The notes under the pieces were generated by a model that had not been told where the DNA came from, ran no database searches, and worked only from the letters and a program-made list of their open reading frames with translations. Position numbers and translations under genes: made by a program. A DNA stretch of 64,000 nt, from assembly GCA_023333565.1 (NCBI GenBank), contig JAJKFH010000741.1, positions 248,001-312,000 on the forward strand, read 5' to 3'. Positions 14,901-26,900 of the stretch are shown piece after piece; positions within the stretch are counted from its first letter, which is position 1, and each line of letters starts with the position of its first letter. The stretch comes from Puffinus mauretanicus. Taxonomy: Eukaryota > Chordata > Aves > Procellariiformes > Procellariidae.

Positions 14901-17900
14901 CATCCCCCCAGTCACGGTCTTCCAACAGGCTGTGGCAGTTCCAGGGTCCATCATCGGTGTTAGAGACAGAGGCAAAGAAGGCATTAAATATCTCTGCTTT
15001 GTCTATGTCCCTATTTGTGAGGTGACTGACCTCATCAAGTAACGGATCAATGTTATCTCTGATCCTCCTTTTGCTGTTAACATGTTTTAAAAAGCCCTTT
15101 TTGTTGTCCTTCACAATGGTGGCCAGCTTGAACTGTAATTGAGCTTTGGCCACACAAATGTTCTCCATACAGTGGTGAACAGCATCTGTTGCCTGTCCTT
15201 GCTTCCAATGTCTGTAAGCTTTCCTTTTCTGCCTAAGTTCTGGAAGAAGATCCCTGCTCAGCCAAGCCGGCCCTCTGCCCTGCTTGCTTGACTTCCCACA
15301 CTTTGGAATTGCCTGCCCCTGCACTCTTAAGAGATGGCTCTTGAAAAGTGACCAGCATTCATGGGCCCCAGTACCTTCAAAAGCAGATTCCCAGGGGACC
15401 TTACTGACTAGCTCCTTCAGCAGCCCCAAGTCTGCTCTCCCAAAGCCAGGGTCGAGGTTTTGCTGGCAGTTTTCCTCCTATCCCTATTTTATTTTATTTT
15501 GTCTTCTTTCTAGATACTTGGAGAAACTATGCAATGGAAGGGAACAGCTCTGAAGTTAGGGCTGAGGAGGCTGGGAAGTGAGAAGGAAAGAAGTATAAAA
15601 TAAAACCCCTGTAGATATGTTTTCAATATGGTGTCACTTGTAACTGGCTCTGCTTTTGCTCACTTTGCTATCTCTTGGTAGCTGAGCAGCTGTACAGACA
15701 CGCATGAATTCTCATTACCTCTCCTGTAGTTTTTGCAAGATAGTTGTAAATTTGAGATTGTCTTCATGCTATGTAGTAATATCAGATGTTTTTATTATAA
15801 AATGTGTTTTTAAACTCCTATCCAAAATATTATTTGTCTCTCCTGTTTCTGATCAGTAACTTTTACTGGTTTTGGCTCTGTCACAAAGATACCATTTGGA
15901 TTAAAGCTGGTGTTTGGATTGCTTTAAAAATTTCTGTGGTTTTGTAACTAAATAGTTTATTTAATAACTAAATCTAATATCTTCTCTATTTTGGATTATG
16001 GATGAGAAGGACAGACACTCTAAAGAAATTCTGAGTATATTTTTATTTAGAAATCTTGCTACAAGTGGCGAATTCTTCAAAGAGATTCTAATTCTTGAGA
16101 AAGCAGGCAATTAGAGTTCTAAGTGACAAGGCATCGTGGGGGCAACAACTTGCTAATGCTGAGACCTGATGTGGTTTATTCACTCAATTTGTAGACTTAT
16201 TGGTTGTATTTTAAGGTCTGAAGCAGTGCCACAAATCTGTGCGAGTGAACCGAACTTGAAATTCTATACATTATTTCAGTAGACAGGAAGCTAAGGAGGG
16301 TCATAGTGGTAGTATTTTACTTTCTCTCTATATATATATATTTTACTATTTGGCCTGAAGAATCAGAAAAATCAGGCATTACCTTTCTGTGCCTTTAAGG
16401 AACCTAAACCGGAGGATTCTGCGCAGTGATAATATTGTTCCCTATTAGCAAGTAGTATTGAATAAAAAGTACGATACAACAGAGTCGTAGAAATACTGTT
16501 TGGAAGGGACCTCTGGAGGTCAGCTAGTCCCAGCTGTCTCTGAAAGGAGCTCTATTACCAACACTCAGTTTACTGCCAACAGAGAAGATTGGGGGTTTCT
16601 GCCTACCAAGTCCCAGAACAATCCAGTTTAGTGAATTCCAGCGTCCGAACTCCGATGCTCACTTCCCGACCTTGGTCTGATCCTGAACTCAATCACTCTG
16701 TGAGGACTGCAACCCAAGCAGCTCCCGGTGGCCGCGATTGCCCCTGGTTCTTTAGTATTTGTGAGCAGCAGGTGAGCATTAGTCAGCCCCGCCAGCATTA
16801 GGAAATTGTCACCAAGGCAGTCTACAGACTTCCTGGATGGCTTGCACAATGCTGACCTTTCAGCAGGGGATTAAAATCCCCTGTGAGGAGCACAGCCAGA
16901 TCAGGAGACTTCTGGTTTTTAGAGAAAGCCTTACCCACTTCATCCCGATGGCCAGCAGTCTGAACCTGACTGCCACAGCATCCCTAGCGTTACTTTCTTT
17001 GTGATCATGACCCAGAAGCTCCCAAAAGACGTGTCTCTGGTTGCATCCTCATGTTCTGCACAATCAAGGAGCTGCTTTCTTGTAGAGCACAGCCCCCTGG
17101 CACCCTTTTTCCCTGCCTATCTTCCCAGTCTCCACCCATCCATGGCAGTGTGCCCGGCATGCGTGCTGTCCCACCAAGTCTGTGGCATTCTGGCTGTGTC
17201 ATAGACCTGTGACTGCACTTGAACTTCCAGTTTTTCTTGTTTGATGTCTCTGTGCATCCATATAGAGACATTTGAGGTAAGCCTCTGAACACTCTTCCTT
17301 CTGAGCAGGAACATGCAGGTCTCACTACTAGCTTTCTCCCATGCATTCCTACTGCATTTGCAACATTTGCACCCTTTGCTCACTTAGGTCCCCGTCATTG
17401 AAGTTAGTCTAAAATCTTCCTCATTAAGTTAGCAAGTCTGTTCATGAAGGTGTTCCTCACTCCGTTGGTCAGGTGGATTCTTTATCTTCCCATGGTCCAT
17501 CTTCATCAGCAAGCAAAGGCTTCATGGTCAAGAAGCCAAGAGTCTCACTAGTGACACCACCTGAGCCGGATAGCATCTGCCTGAGCCATTCCTCTTCCCG
17601 ACTGGAAAGATCAAGTCCATAGGCCACAGCCTCGGGTGCCTCTGCCCCTCGTTCTTGCTCCAAGAGGGGGCAAAGCACCTCTCATCTCAAGGGTCTAAAG
17701 CTCAGGGTCTCCCCTGCTTGTATCACTGTTGCCCACATGGATGAGCAGCGAGGAGTAGCATCTGGAAGGCCAGGTGAGACTCAGCCATTTCCCCATGCCA
17801 TCATGGATCTGGAGTCCGGGCAAGCAGCAAACCTCCCTAAACAATCAGTCTGGCTGGCAGGTTGGCCTGCGTCCCACAGAAGAGGGAGTCATCAGCCACC

Positions 17901-20900
17901 ATCACTTGACACTTTCTTACCCAGTAACCTCTGATGTCTGGTCCAGAATCCTCTCTGACAGCATTTGTTCCTTCTCTGTCACCAGGGCTCTGACCCGAGG
18001 CGAGGGGCTGCAGCAGGTGGAAGGGGAGACTTCTCTCACTGCCAGAAGTAGCAAGCTCACAGCTCCCCCTCTCCTGGGAATTCATGCTTTCTTCCTGCCC
18101 TTGTGTTGCCTCAGTCATACCTTTCTTCTTGCCTGCACGGGCGCTAGGTACATTTAGCTTCCCTTTATATCCCTGCATGCCAGGTGCTTTGTTACATGCC
18201 ATCTCTTTGCACCTCCTGGTTGCTGATGGCCCCTAGGTACAAGATAAATAGGGAGCTGGAAGGAATTCTGCTCTGCCCCTCTGTGAGATTTCCACCTTGG
18301 CAGAGAGAACTTCTCACGCTGCTGGCTGGTTCCTGGCTTCCCTTGCTTGTGATCAGCAGTGCTCTCCTCCCATGCTGCAGTCCAGCTTTTTGTGAAGCAG
18401 AAGGGACTGAATTAGTGACATACGGATATTGTACATCACTCTTGGGCCCAGAGAACCTAAGAGGGACAGGTAACTTCATGGATGGGATTATGATACTGCT
18501 CCATTCTACATACAGTGTTTAAAAGTCATATTTCAAAGTGCTTTATTAAAGTATTTTGCCGTTCTCTTACACACGTACCACTAAGAGACCGCAGAATACC
18601 TTGTTTTTGTCTTGTTAGAACTTTTGTGTACAGATTTGAAAAGCACAGGTTTTTTCTCTGCTGTGAGGATCTCTGGATGGTGACCTGTTAATTGGACAAG
18701 GCTGGTATGTTTGGCCGATGATTGATGAATAATGTTTATGTACTACTTTTAAGTCTTTATCGGAATTGATGTGGTGATGTGCTATTCTTCTCATCTATGC
18801 AGGTGCCAGTGATAGCAATACTGGGTTCAGGAGGTGGATTCCGTGCCATGGTAGGGTTTGCTGGAGTCATGAAAGCACTTTATGAATCTGGAATTTTAGA
18901 CTGTGCGACTTACATTGCTGGTCTCTCAGGATCCACGTGGTAAGGGTTTTTTCTTTTGTTTTTCTTCATTTTTTCTTCAGGCAGTCCAAGAACGAATTTT
19001 GATGAGAGTTGACTTATTTCTAAGGTTATAATTCACAGCAAATTTTACGCATACACTATCAGTATGGAAAAGACCTGCGGAGACAGCTGTCTTGCAGCTT
19101 AGCAGGTCAGTGGAGCCAGTCTGCGGGTGGAGGTGTTTCAGAATGCCTCGAAGGGTGAGGACGGCCCAGTCTGCAGGTGATCTTACTAGGAGCTTTGATA
19201 GGAGGAATGGATGAAAAGAGGTGCTTTTTTTTTTATGCACCCACGTTTCTGTATCAACAGCTAATACTGTACGTACTAGGACTGTGTGACTGATTCTTTC
19301 ATCTTGATGACCAAAAAATTAAGAATTCAGGCTGTTGGTATAGATCCAAAATATTTTTTGTGTTGCTTTACTGTGCTGATGAAATGGAGAAAACAAATTC
19401 CTTGTGATTTGAAGATGATGACTCATTCAACCCAAAATGGATTATATCCTTTTGGGGCACTTTTCAGAGATTCTCAAAATCACTGAAAGATCTTTTGCTC
19501 CATTTTAGACTCAGTAGTCCCCTTCTTAGTGGATTTACTGGGGATGTCTAGGACCTGTTCACTGATTCTTTCTTAGCGTAAGGAGATTTGAGCAGATGTA
19601 TTTCAGCTTGTAGGAAAGAATACTGACTGACTGCCATGCTGCAGGGCATCCTGCTATGCATTGCCTTGTATCACTCCTGTTGTCACTGTTTAATTTAGAA
19701 ATTACATTGTTTTTTAAAATAGTTTGTCAGTCAGATCAGAGAAAAGATCTTCCAGGATGTCTCAATTAGAATTCCCTAATCAGGTAGTTATGATGTCCTC
19801 CTCTCTGACTCAATGAATTCTTCAGCCCATTAATGGGAACAACATCACCAGGAGAAAATCAGAGTGACTTCATTGTGTGAAAGGCACTCTCTGGGCGTTA
19901 TGAGCTCAGGGCTTTGAGGCAGCAGAACGCTTTGAACCCCAGTATTATGTCTGCCTCAACCACTCTTCTGAATGAGAGGGTTTCTCTTCTCCCCGCCCAG
20001 TGCTATGAACCTGCAGCCTTTTGTCTTCTCGGCTTTTATAAAAATTGTCCCAAATTACACTTATTACAAATGTTGAAACTATTTGTTTGACGTTTCTTAA
20101 ATGAAAATATGTAACATATTTAAAAGCTGTGTGATTTCCATCAGCCAAATTCAATCCAAATTTCCTAACTGTTTCGAGTCCTTAACACTACGGTTTTTTC
20201 ATTGTGAAAAATTGCAGACTTTTTTTGGTCTAACTTTAAAACTTGGTTTTAATGTCAATGGGTCAGGTTGCAGTAGAGGATGTTACGTCTTAAGAAAATT
20301 TTGAACTTTTCAAGGGAGTATCCCAAATGTCACAAAATACGATTTTATCATAAACAGTTTTTTTTTTTAATGTACCAGTTTGAATACTGGAGCTGCATCT
20401 GAATCCTGTTTAGGGCCACCTAGTACAAGAAAGGTGTCGACAAACTGGATTAATTCCATGAGAGTACCACCTAGGCAATTAGGGGACTGGAGCACATGAG
20501 AAAGTGCTGGATTTGTTTAGCCTTGAGGAGTAGGCAAAGGTAGTGGTGGTGGGAGGTGTGACTGTTATCTTCAGCTACCTAATGGGTAGCTGTAAGGAAA
20601 ACAGACTCTTTTGGAGATGCACAGAGAAAGGACGAGGGGTAATGGCCATAAGTTACAGCAAGATAAATTTGATTAGCTATTAGTAGAATTATTGTGCAGT
20701 GAGAGTGGTCAAGCACTGGAATGTGTTGCCACATCCTTACTTAACTGGGCTGGGTAAGGTGTCATCCTCTCTCTGACTCAGTGAATACCTAATGTGAAAG
20801 TAGAACTTGACTGAACAAAGCCCTGAGCAACCTGATCTGACTTTAAGTTGGCTCTGCATTGAGCAGGAGGTGGGAATAGAGACTCAAGGTTCCTTCCAGT

Positions 20901-23900
20901 CTAAATTACAAGTTTATATGAATGTCTCATTTCTTCGAGAGTAAGGGAGAAAGACTTTTGATGGAATAGCTAACTATAAATGAGCAGAGAATCTGCCTAG
21001 GATGAGTTTTATCCCCTGGTTTAACTCTCAGGAAGCACATGAATTTTGGTTCCACACGTTCTAAGGAAATACTCTAACCCCAAAGTTGTTAACTCTTTTG
21101 AAATAGGTAATGATCTGTTCTATTCCTTGTGTGTTTTTCTTTCAATTATTTTTCACTTGTGTGAAGCTTGCTTTCCCCCTCCCAGACTAGGTTGAAAGCT
21201 TTCAGAATGCCAGAAGGTTTTGAAATGCCTAAAGTCTCTATGAACTAGAGTAAGTTTCTCATTCAGATTGAACTATAAAAGATTGGCATCCCTCAACCCT
21301 GGGTTTTCTATCACTGGTGGTTGGGGGCGCAGATTTATCACTGTCTATTGAGAGACCTGGATGTACTTTTGTCAAATTGCAAAAAGTGGAAGATGTCATT
21401 TGGCTGGATGAAAAGCGATTGAATAGTGCAATGCAGTGTGAAAAATTTTCTAGGGAATGGTATGTAGTCCATGTTCTGAAAAGACGTCAATCAGCTAGCC
21501 ATGAGGTCCTTTTTTGGGAAAACCCAGGTGTGAATACATGGTTGATCTAATGTAAACCTATAAAATCGGTATTAAAATAGCAAGATTATCTGAACTGATT
21601 CTGTTAGGAACATATATTGGAAACAGTTGTATTTAAACAAATTTGCTTTTGCTGTCTTGGTGATGCCACCTATTCAGACTTTCCTTGCTTGATGAATAAA
21701 TAAATTGACACTTTGACACTCCCTTTCTTTTCTTTTTTTCCATGCAGTCTGTTACTTGGGAGTAATGCTCTTTTCTTTTTTTTTTTTTTTCTTTTCTGAA
21801 GGGTGGAGAATTCCTTTCCTGCAGGGAGAGGCAGGTTTTTGCTTGTTCACTCAGATGCATGCCTAACCTTGGAGCAATGCATTTACCTCCCTGATTGTTT
21901 CTGTCATCTTGCTTCAACCTCGTACTGAGTTCTTCATCCTGCGTTTTCCTTTCCCTGCTCACATGGAAGCTTGCTGCTGTGTTTGTTCCGCCCATGAGCT
22001 GACGTGCATGCTTAGCTTTAGAGACTGCGCAAGGACTAATGAATCAAGTTCTTACATCATGCATGTGACGGGGCTCATCATGCTGTCAAGTAAATTGCCG
22101 GGCAGTGATCTCAGGGCCAAGCTTACACTGTGTATCTCACTGCTACGCAGAATTATGCCTGCAGTATGGTATGTATACCTGAGTCAGCTAATTGAATAAA
22201 TAACAGTGAAATGAACATCTAGTAGATTAGGACGGCCGATCTCGAGTCTTCACCCATAGTGTTACTTAAGCCAACCAAGTGCAAACAACAGTTGTCTGCA
22301 TGTGTGTCTAAACTTTGTTTTGAGTAAGCAAAACTTCAGTTTCCAGAGTTACTCAGTGACAGAATCAAGATTTGCCTGATAGGCCTCTTCTGAATCCTCA
22401 GACTCAATTAAGTCTCTGAATAGTAATAATGACCTGGAGAGTGACAGAGACAGGTACATCTTAGAGTGAAAGAACTGCGTGTGTATGCCTATAGAACCTC
22501 CAGTCTGCCAAATTTAGGTACGCTGTGATAACTTGAGAAGCTGTTTTTTCAGCTTACGACGATTCTGTCCATTGTCCCTTAAACAGATAAATAAAGAACT
22601 CTTTAATCTTTTACTTCATACACATTATGGAAATGTATGTTGATTGTATGCTTATATTTAGAATAAATTATTTAGCTTTCTGTGCCTTGAGAAAAAAGAA
22701 ATTACAGCTTACTGTATAAACGGTGAGTAAATTAATCTGATTTAATCAGTAATTTTATCAAGTTATTTATGAGCTTATTGTACGTTTCAGGCAGCTGACA
22801 CTGAACCAGGCTTTGATACTTACAGAGCCTATTTTCTATTGCAGGTACATGTCAACTTTGTATTCACACCCGGATTTTCCAGAAAAAGGACCAAAGGAGA
22901 TTAATCAAGAACTGATGAACTCTGTGAGTCACAACCCACTTCTGCTGCTCACTCCTCAGAAAGTCAAACGCTACATTGAAGCACTGTGGAATAAGAAAAG
23001 CTCAGGCCAGCCTGTCACCTTCACAGATATCTTTGGAATGCTAATAGGTGAAACACTTATCCATAATGTGAGTTCATTTTTTTATGATTATTGGAGTTGT
23101 GAAACTATTGTGTAATAACTGCTGTTACTATTTTTTTGAAATGACCTTGGTAACATTTAACAAAGCATGTTTAGCACAAGGAATATTTAAAGTCATAGCT
23201 GAATAGATACTGGATAAGAAACTTATAAAATGCTTTCCTTGCTCTGGGACATGTTTCTGAATGGTACTCATTTCTTTAAGAGCTAGGAAAACATCATGCA
23301 TTCATGTGCAACAGAAATGAACTCAACTGCTGGGTACTTGCAACAAGCTCTTAACATTGTGTATCATCCATTAAAATTACTGCTTGAGCAATTTCAAGGA
23401 AAAATTACAAAGTGATGTAACCTTTTTACGCACATTTTGCTATAAGAAAAGCAGCATTTGCTTAACAAAATACTAATTTCAAGGTGAAAGATCCACATGT
23501 TTGTTTATTATTACTTGTTTTTCTGAAAAAAGAAACAATAGGAGGGCTTCATACTGTTATATTTTATTATTGACAAACCCTAATTGACTGAATCGGGCAC
23601 ACAGACTTCAAGTTCAAATGAGTCAGGTGAGCAGAATTTGGATTTGATCTTATCATAAGATTGAAATGTGTTAATAGATTCACAGACTTGTTTTATACAC
23701 TTGTATCTTCATGAGTATATGTTGCCATTAGGTTTTAAACACTAAAATACGGAAAACAGGCAACACAGATTATAGTAACTGTGATATATAGGGTGAGTTT
23801 CTGATGATGAAGGGATGTTAATGATCCTGTGAGGTTCGTTAGAAGTCCCTGTTTATTAAGGAGTTAAAGAAATGCACAGATGTTTAGCTTAAATCTAAAC

Positions 23901-26900
23901 CTGACACAATCATCGAAAAATGGAAATAAGGCTCTTGGTTTATTCACAGATAACACCTCTTAGTACCATTATGTCATAATGACTTTCAGTCTTTCTTGAC
24001 TGCAGACTCCAGAATATTTTCTGGGGGAGATGCAGATCCTTGGTTAGCAAATGTAAGCCTCCTAACAGTCCATTTGCTTTTCTTAGTTATCTTTGCTGAC
24101 TTTTCAGAAGCAGCACAGATTGAAAAACATTACATGATCATTAGTGGCGGTTCTGCCTAAGAGGTTTTTCCTTGTTTTCATCTTTTACAGTAGCAGAGGG
24201 AAGGAACTTGCTTTGTCCAGCAATACTGTTTTCTTTTTGGCCATGTTATTTTGGATTCTATAACACATGCTTATTTCATCTCCCTATCATGTCTTCTCCC
24301 ACTCCTTCCTTCCTGAATTGTGCATTTAAAAGGTATTCAAGCAGATTACTTCCTTTTACAAGTTCTTCTGTTCTGTTTTTCTTGGAAGTAACTGTGTTTG
24401 TCCATTTTCCTTCTCTTCTGAGGATTTCAGAGAAATGAGTAGTTTCCCAAATATCAGCAGGCCTTTATAGGATCCGTTTGGACGTAATGTCTTTCTTCTC
24501 ATGCAGAGAATGGACACCACTTTGAGCAACATGAAAGAGAAAATCAATAATGCACAGTGTGCTCTCCCACTCTTTACATGTCTCCATGTCAAACCAGATG
24601 TCTCGGAGCTGATGTTTGCAGGTATGTTTTCAAACTGTGTATTAAGCCCCTTGTGAAAAGAAGAGAGAAGTGCAGGGCTGGAAAAACCCCTATTTTTTAA
24701 TACTTCTGAGAATAATTGCATCCTGCAACTTGGTACACCTTGAAATTATTAGTCTTCTGGCAAGGATTATGGAAGAATTTGCCATGATATGAAACATTCT
24801 TCAGGGCTTAACAAAATTCGCGTTGTTATGAACTGAGTACGGGGAGATTTTAATTTATAAAAAGAATAGGAAGTTGTGATGTTGCAGGATATACCAAACA
24901 GGCACATCATAAGGACAGTTCTGTTGGGTTTTAAAAGGTGATGGGGAAATGGACACATTTGTGTTAACGGCTTCTGGGAATCTGACAGTCGAGTCTGGTA
25001 ACAGGAGGTTAGCTCAGGGATAAGTGATCCCATACTAAGGTGGGTGGGTACTGGGTCGATTGGTGCAGTATTTGCACCAAGGTTACAGGGTTGTGGGGAA
25101 CAGGCATCAAATGGGCATACTCCTCATGGCATACCATGGAACTGAGCCTCTTCTTGGCGCTTAAGATGCATCTTTTCCTGTCCATGGAAAGACAAACAGA
25201 CTGTATTTTAGGTCAACAGGTTTTTTGCTGTTTTAGGTCAACAGATTTTCCAGGATCTAAGTCTCTTGGGTTTGGAGACTTACTCTTAGACCATTTTGTA
25301 AACCTTAATTTTTATTTCTTTACCTGAAAATAGGTCTAACACAGTAACAGCCTCTTTAGGTTTCTGTAAAGTGTTAAGTGATGTACAGTTAAGCTTTATT
25401 CTCTGTACGTTACAAAAAAATTATTTCCTACCAATTGAAAAGAATATTGCTTATCCATGAAGTAGCTAAGTACATTGCAGGAGTCAAGACAAAAAGAAAG
25501 CTGGTGTTTCTGCAACAGCAGAAAGCTGCTTAACATTAGTATATCAAACAGGTAAGTATATCAAAAGGGAAATTTCTTCAGTCATGTAAGATTATTCCTC
25601 TTTCTAAGAAGAGTGAAATGAGAATTGAACAAACAAATTAGATATACTTCCTCTTTTTTACTTCTTGCACAGTGTAAAGTACTGTTGGTAACACAAAAGG
25701 GGCTTTTGCTTTTATTTTTTTTTTTTTAATTTATCCCATAGGTTTTAATCCCATCTAGTAACCTCAAGTGAGAGTGGGTCCAGTTGTGCTAGATGCTGTA
25801 CAAAGAAAAGGATATGTATTTCTATATAGTTATATAAAAGACTGAGAAGGAAAACACCAAATGGCTTGCCCAAGGTTTATAAGTCAGACTTTGTATCCAC
25901 ATTTCCTAAAAAGATTATTTGGAAAAGTTGCTGTCAAAACTTTGTTTGTAATGGAAAATGAGATTGTAAATTACGTTAAATTTTTCATGGGAGAATGTCT
26001 ACTTACCTCCTTAGGAAACCTTTTTGTTTGAAAATAAAAGTATTTTGTTTTTTGATGAGCTTCTGTTTTCTGAGACATTTTATTTGGGTTACTTATTTAC
26101 TGTTTTAAAAACAAAATTATCTTTAGTTAATAATGGCCTTCTCTAAGCAAGACCAGAAGCACCAGAAGGCTGGTCTAATTTCTGTAGCCTTACCCATTAA
26201 TCTAAAAAAGGTATTGCCTCTGCCAATGGATCTTATTTTTGCTTTTTTGAGGCTAGCATCTATATCATTATATAGGATGCTAGATCTTGATCGTTTCTGT
26301 TGTAAGCTTTTTTTCTCCTGTTAGAACTGAAACAGCTATTCTTGATGTGAAATATATAGTAAGTTTTGAACAGAATATTTACACTTTCTTATTTACTAGA
26401 TTATAGGTGGAGGTGAGATCGTTCATGTTGCTTCAAGTTGAAATGCATTAATTACATCAGATAACATTCCTTCCGGGAGCGATGGTGCAAGATTTCATGC
26501 AGCTGCTAATAGCTTTCATGCCCCGGGCTCTGCATGTTTTCCCTACCAATAGCATTTCTGACCCAGGTGGCGCCGGCCATACCCAAAACTTGCAGTAATC
26601 GTTTTAACTGAACATAATTACAGTGATTTAGTTAAAGACAGCTTTTTTTTTGTATTACGATAGCTTCTTTAACGATAAGAAATTACCTTAAGATACTGAT
26701 ACCCAGTGTTAAAGAGGGGAGTGGAATTTAATGTTTGGCTTTGGTATTGCGTACTTCCATCCCCTGACAGCCTTGTTCACCAACTTTACCGCTGCTGCAA
26801 TGCCAGAGCAGTCAAAATTTGGATTTTGGGGTTTTGCTCTTGAAAGTCATTATATTAAACTTATGTCTGTGAGAGGGTGAGTGTGTGTGTTGCTCCATAC

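Larger units (their letters stand above)
16479..18300 (-). mobile_element. Old CR1 LINE relic with ORF1 esterase and ORF2 endonuclease remnants
   Basis: Antisense, strongly decayed; the upper boundary is approximate. Read 5' to 3' on the minus strand: ORF1 with an esterase-like block (ADDSL near 17885-17899, EVCCLPG near 17820, HVGNSDT near 17721-17742, RIHLT near 17465-17482). The start of ORF2 follows, with endonuclease signatures (QTWWDSTH near 17160-17185, GDFN near 16870-16888, CLGDNFL and CLGCSPH near 16690-16820). The lower end (16479-16540) resembles a divergent CR1 3' tail, with the reverse transcriptase missing between them. Family knowledge: CR1-like ORF1 proteins carry an SGNH-type esterase. 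Many frameshifts and stops are present. The motif order supports CR1, but subfamily and exact ends are uncertain. Confidence 0.82.
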
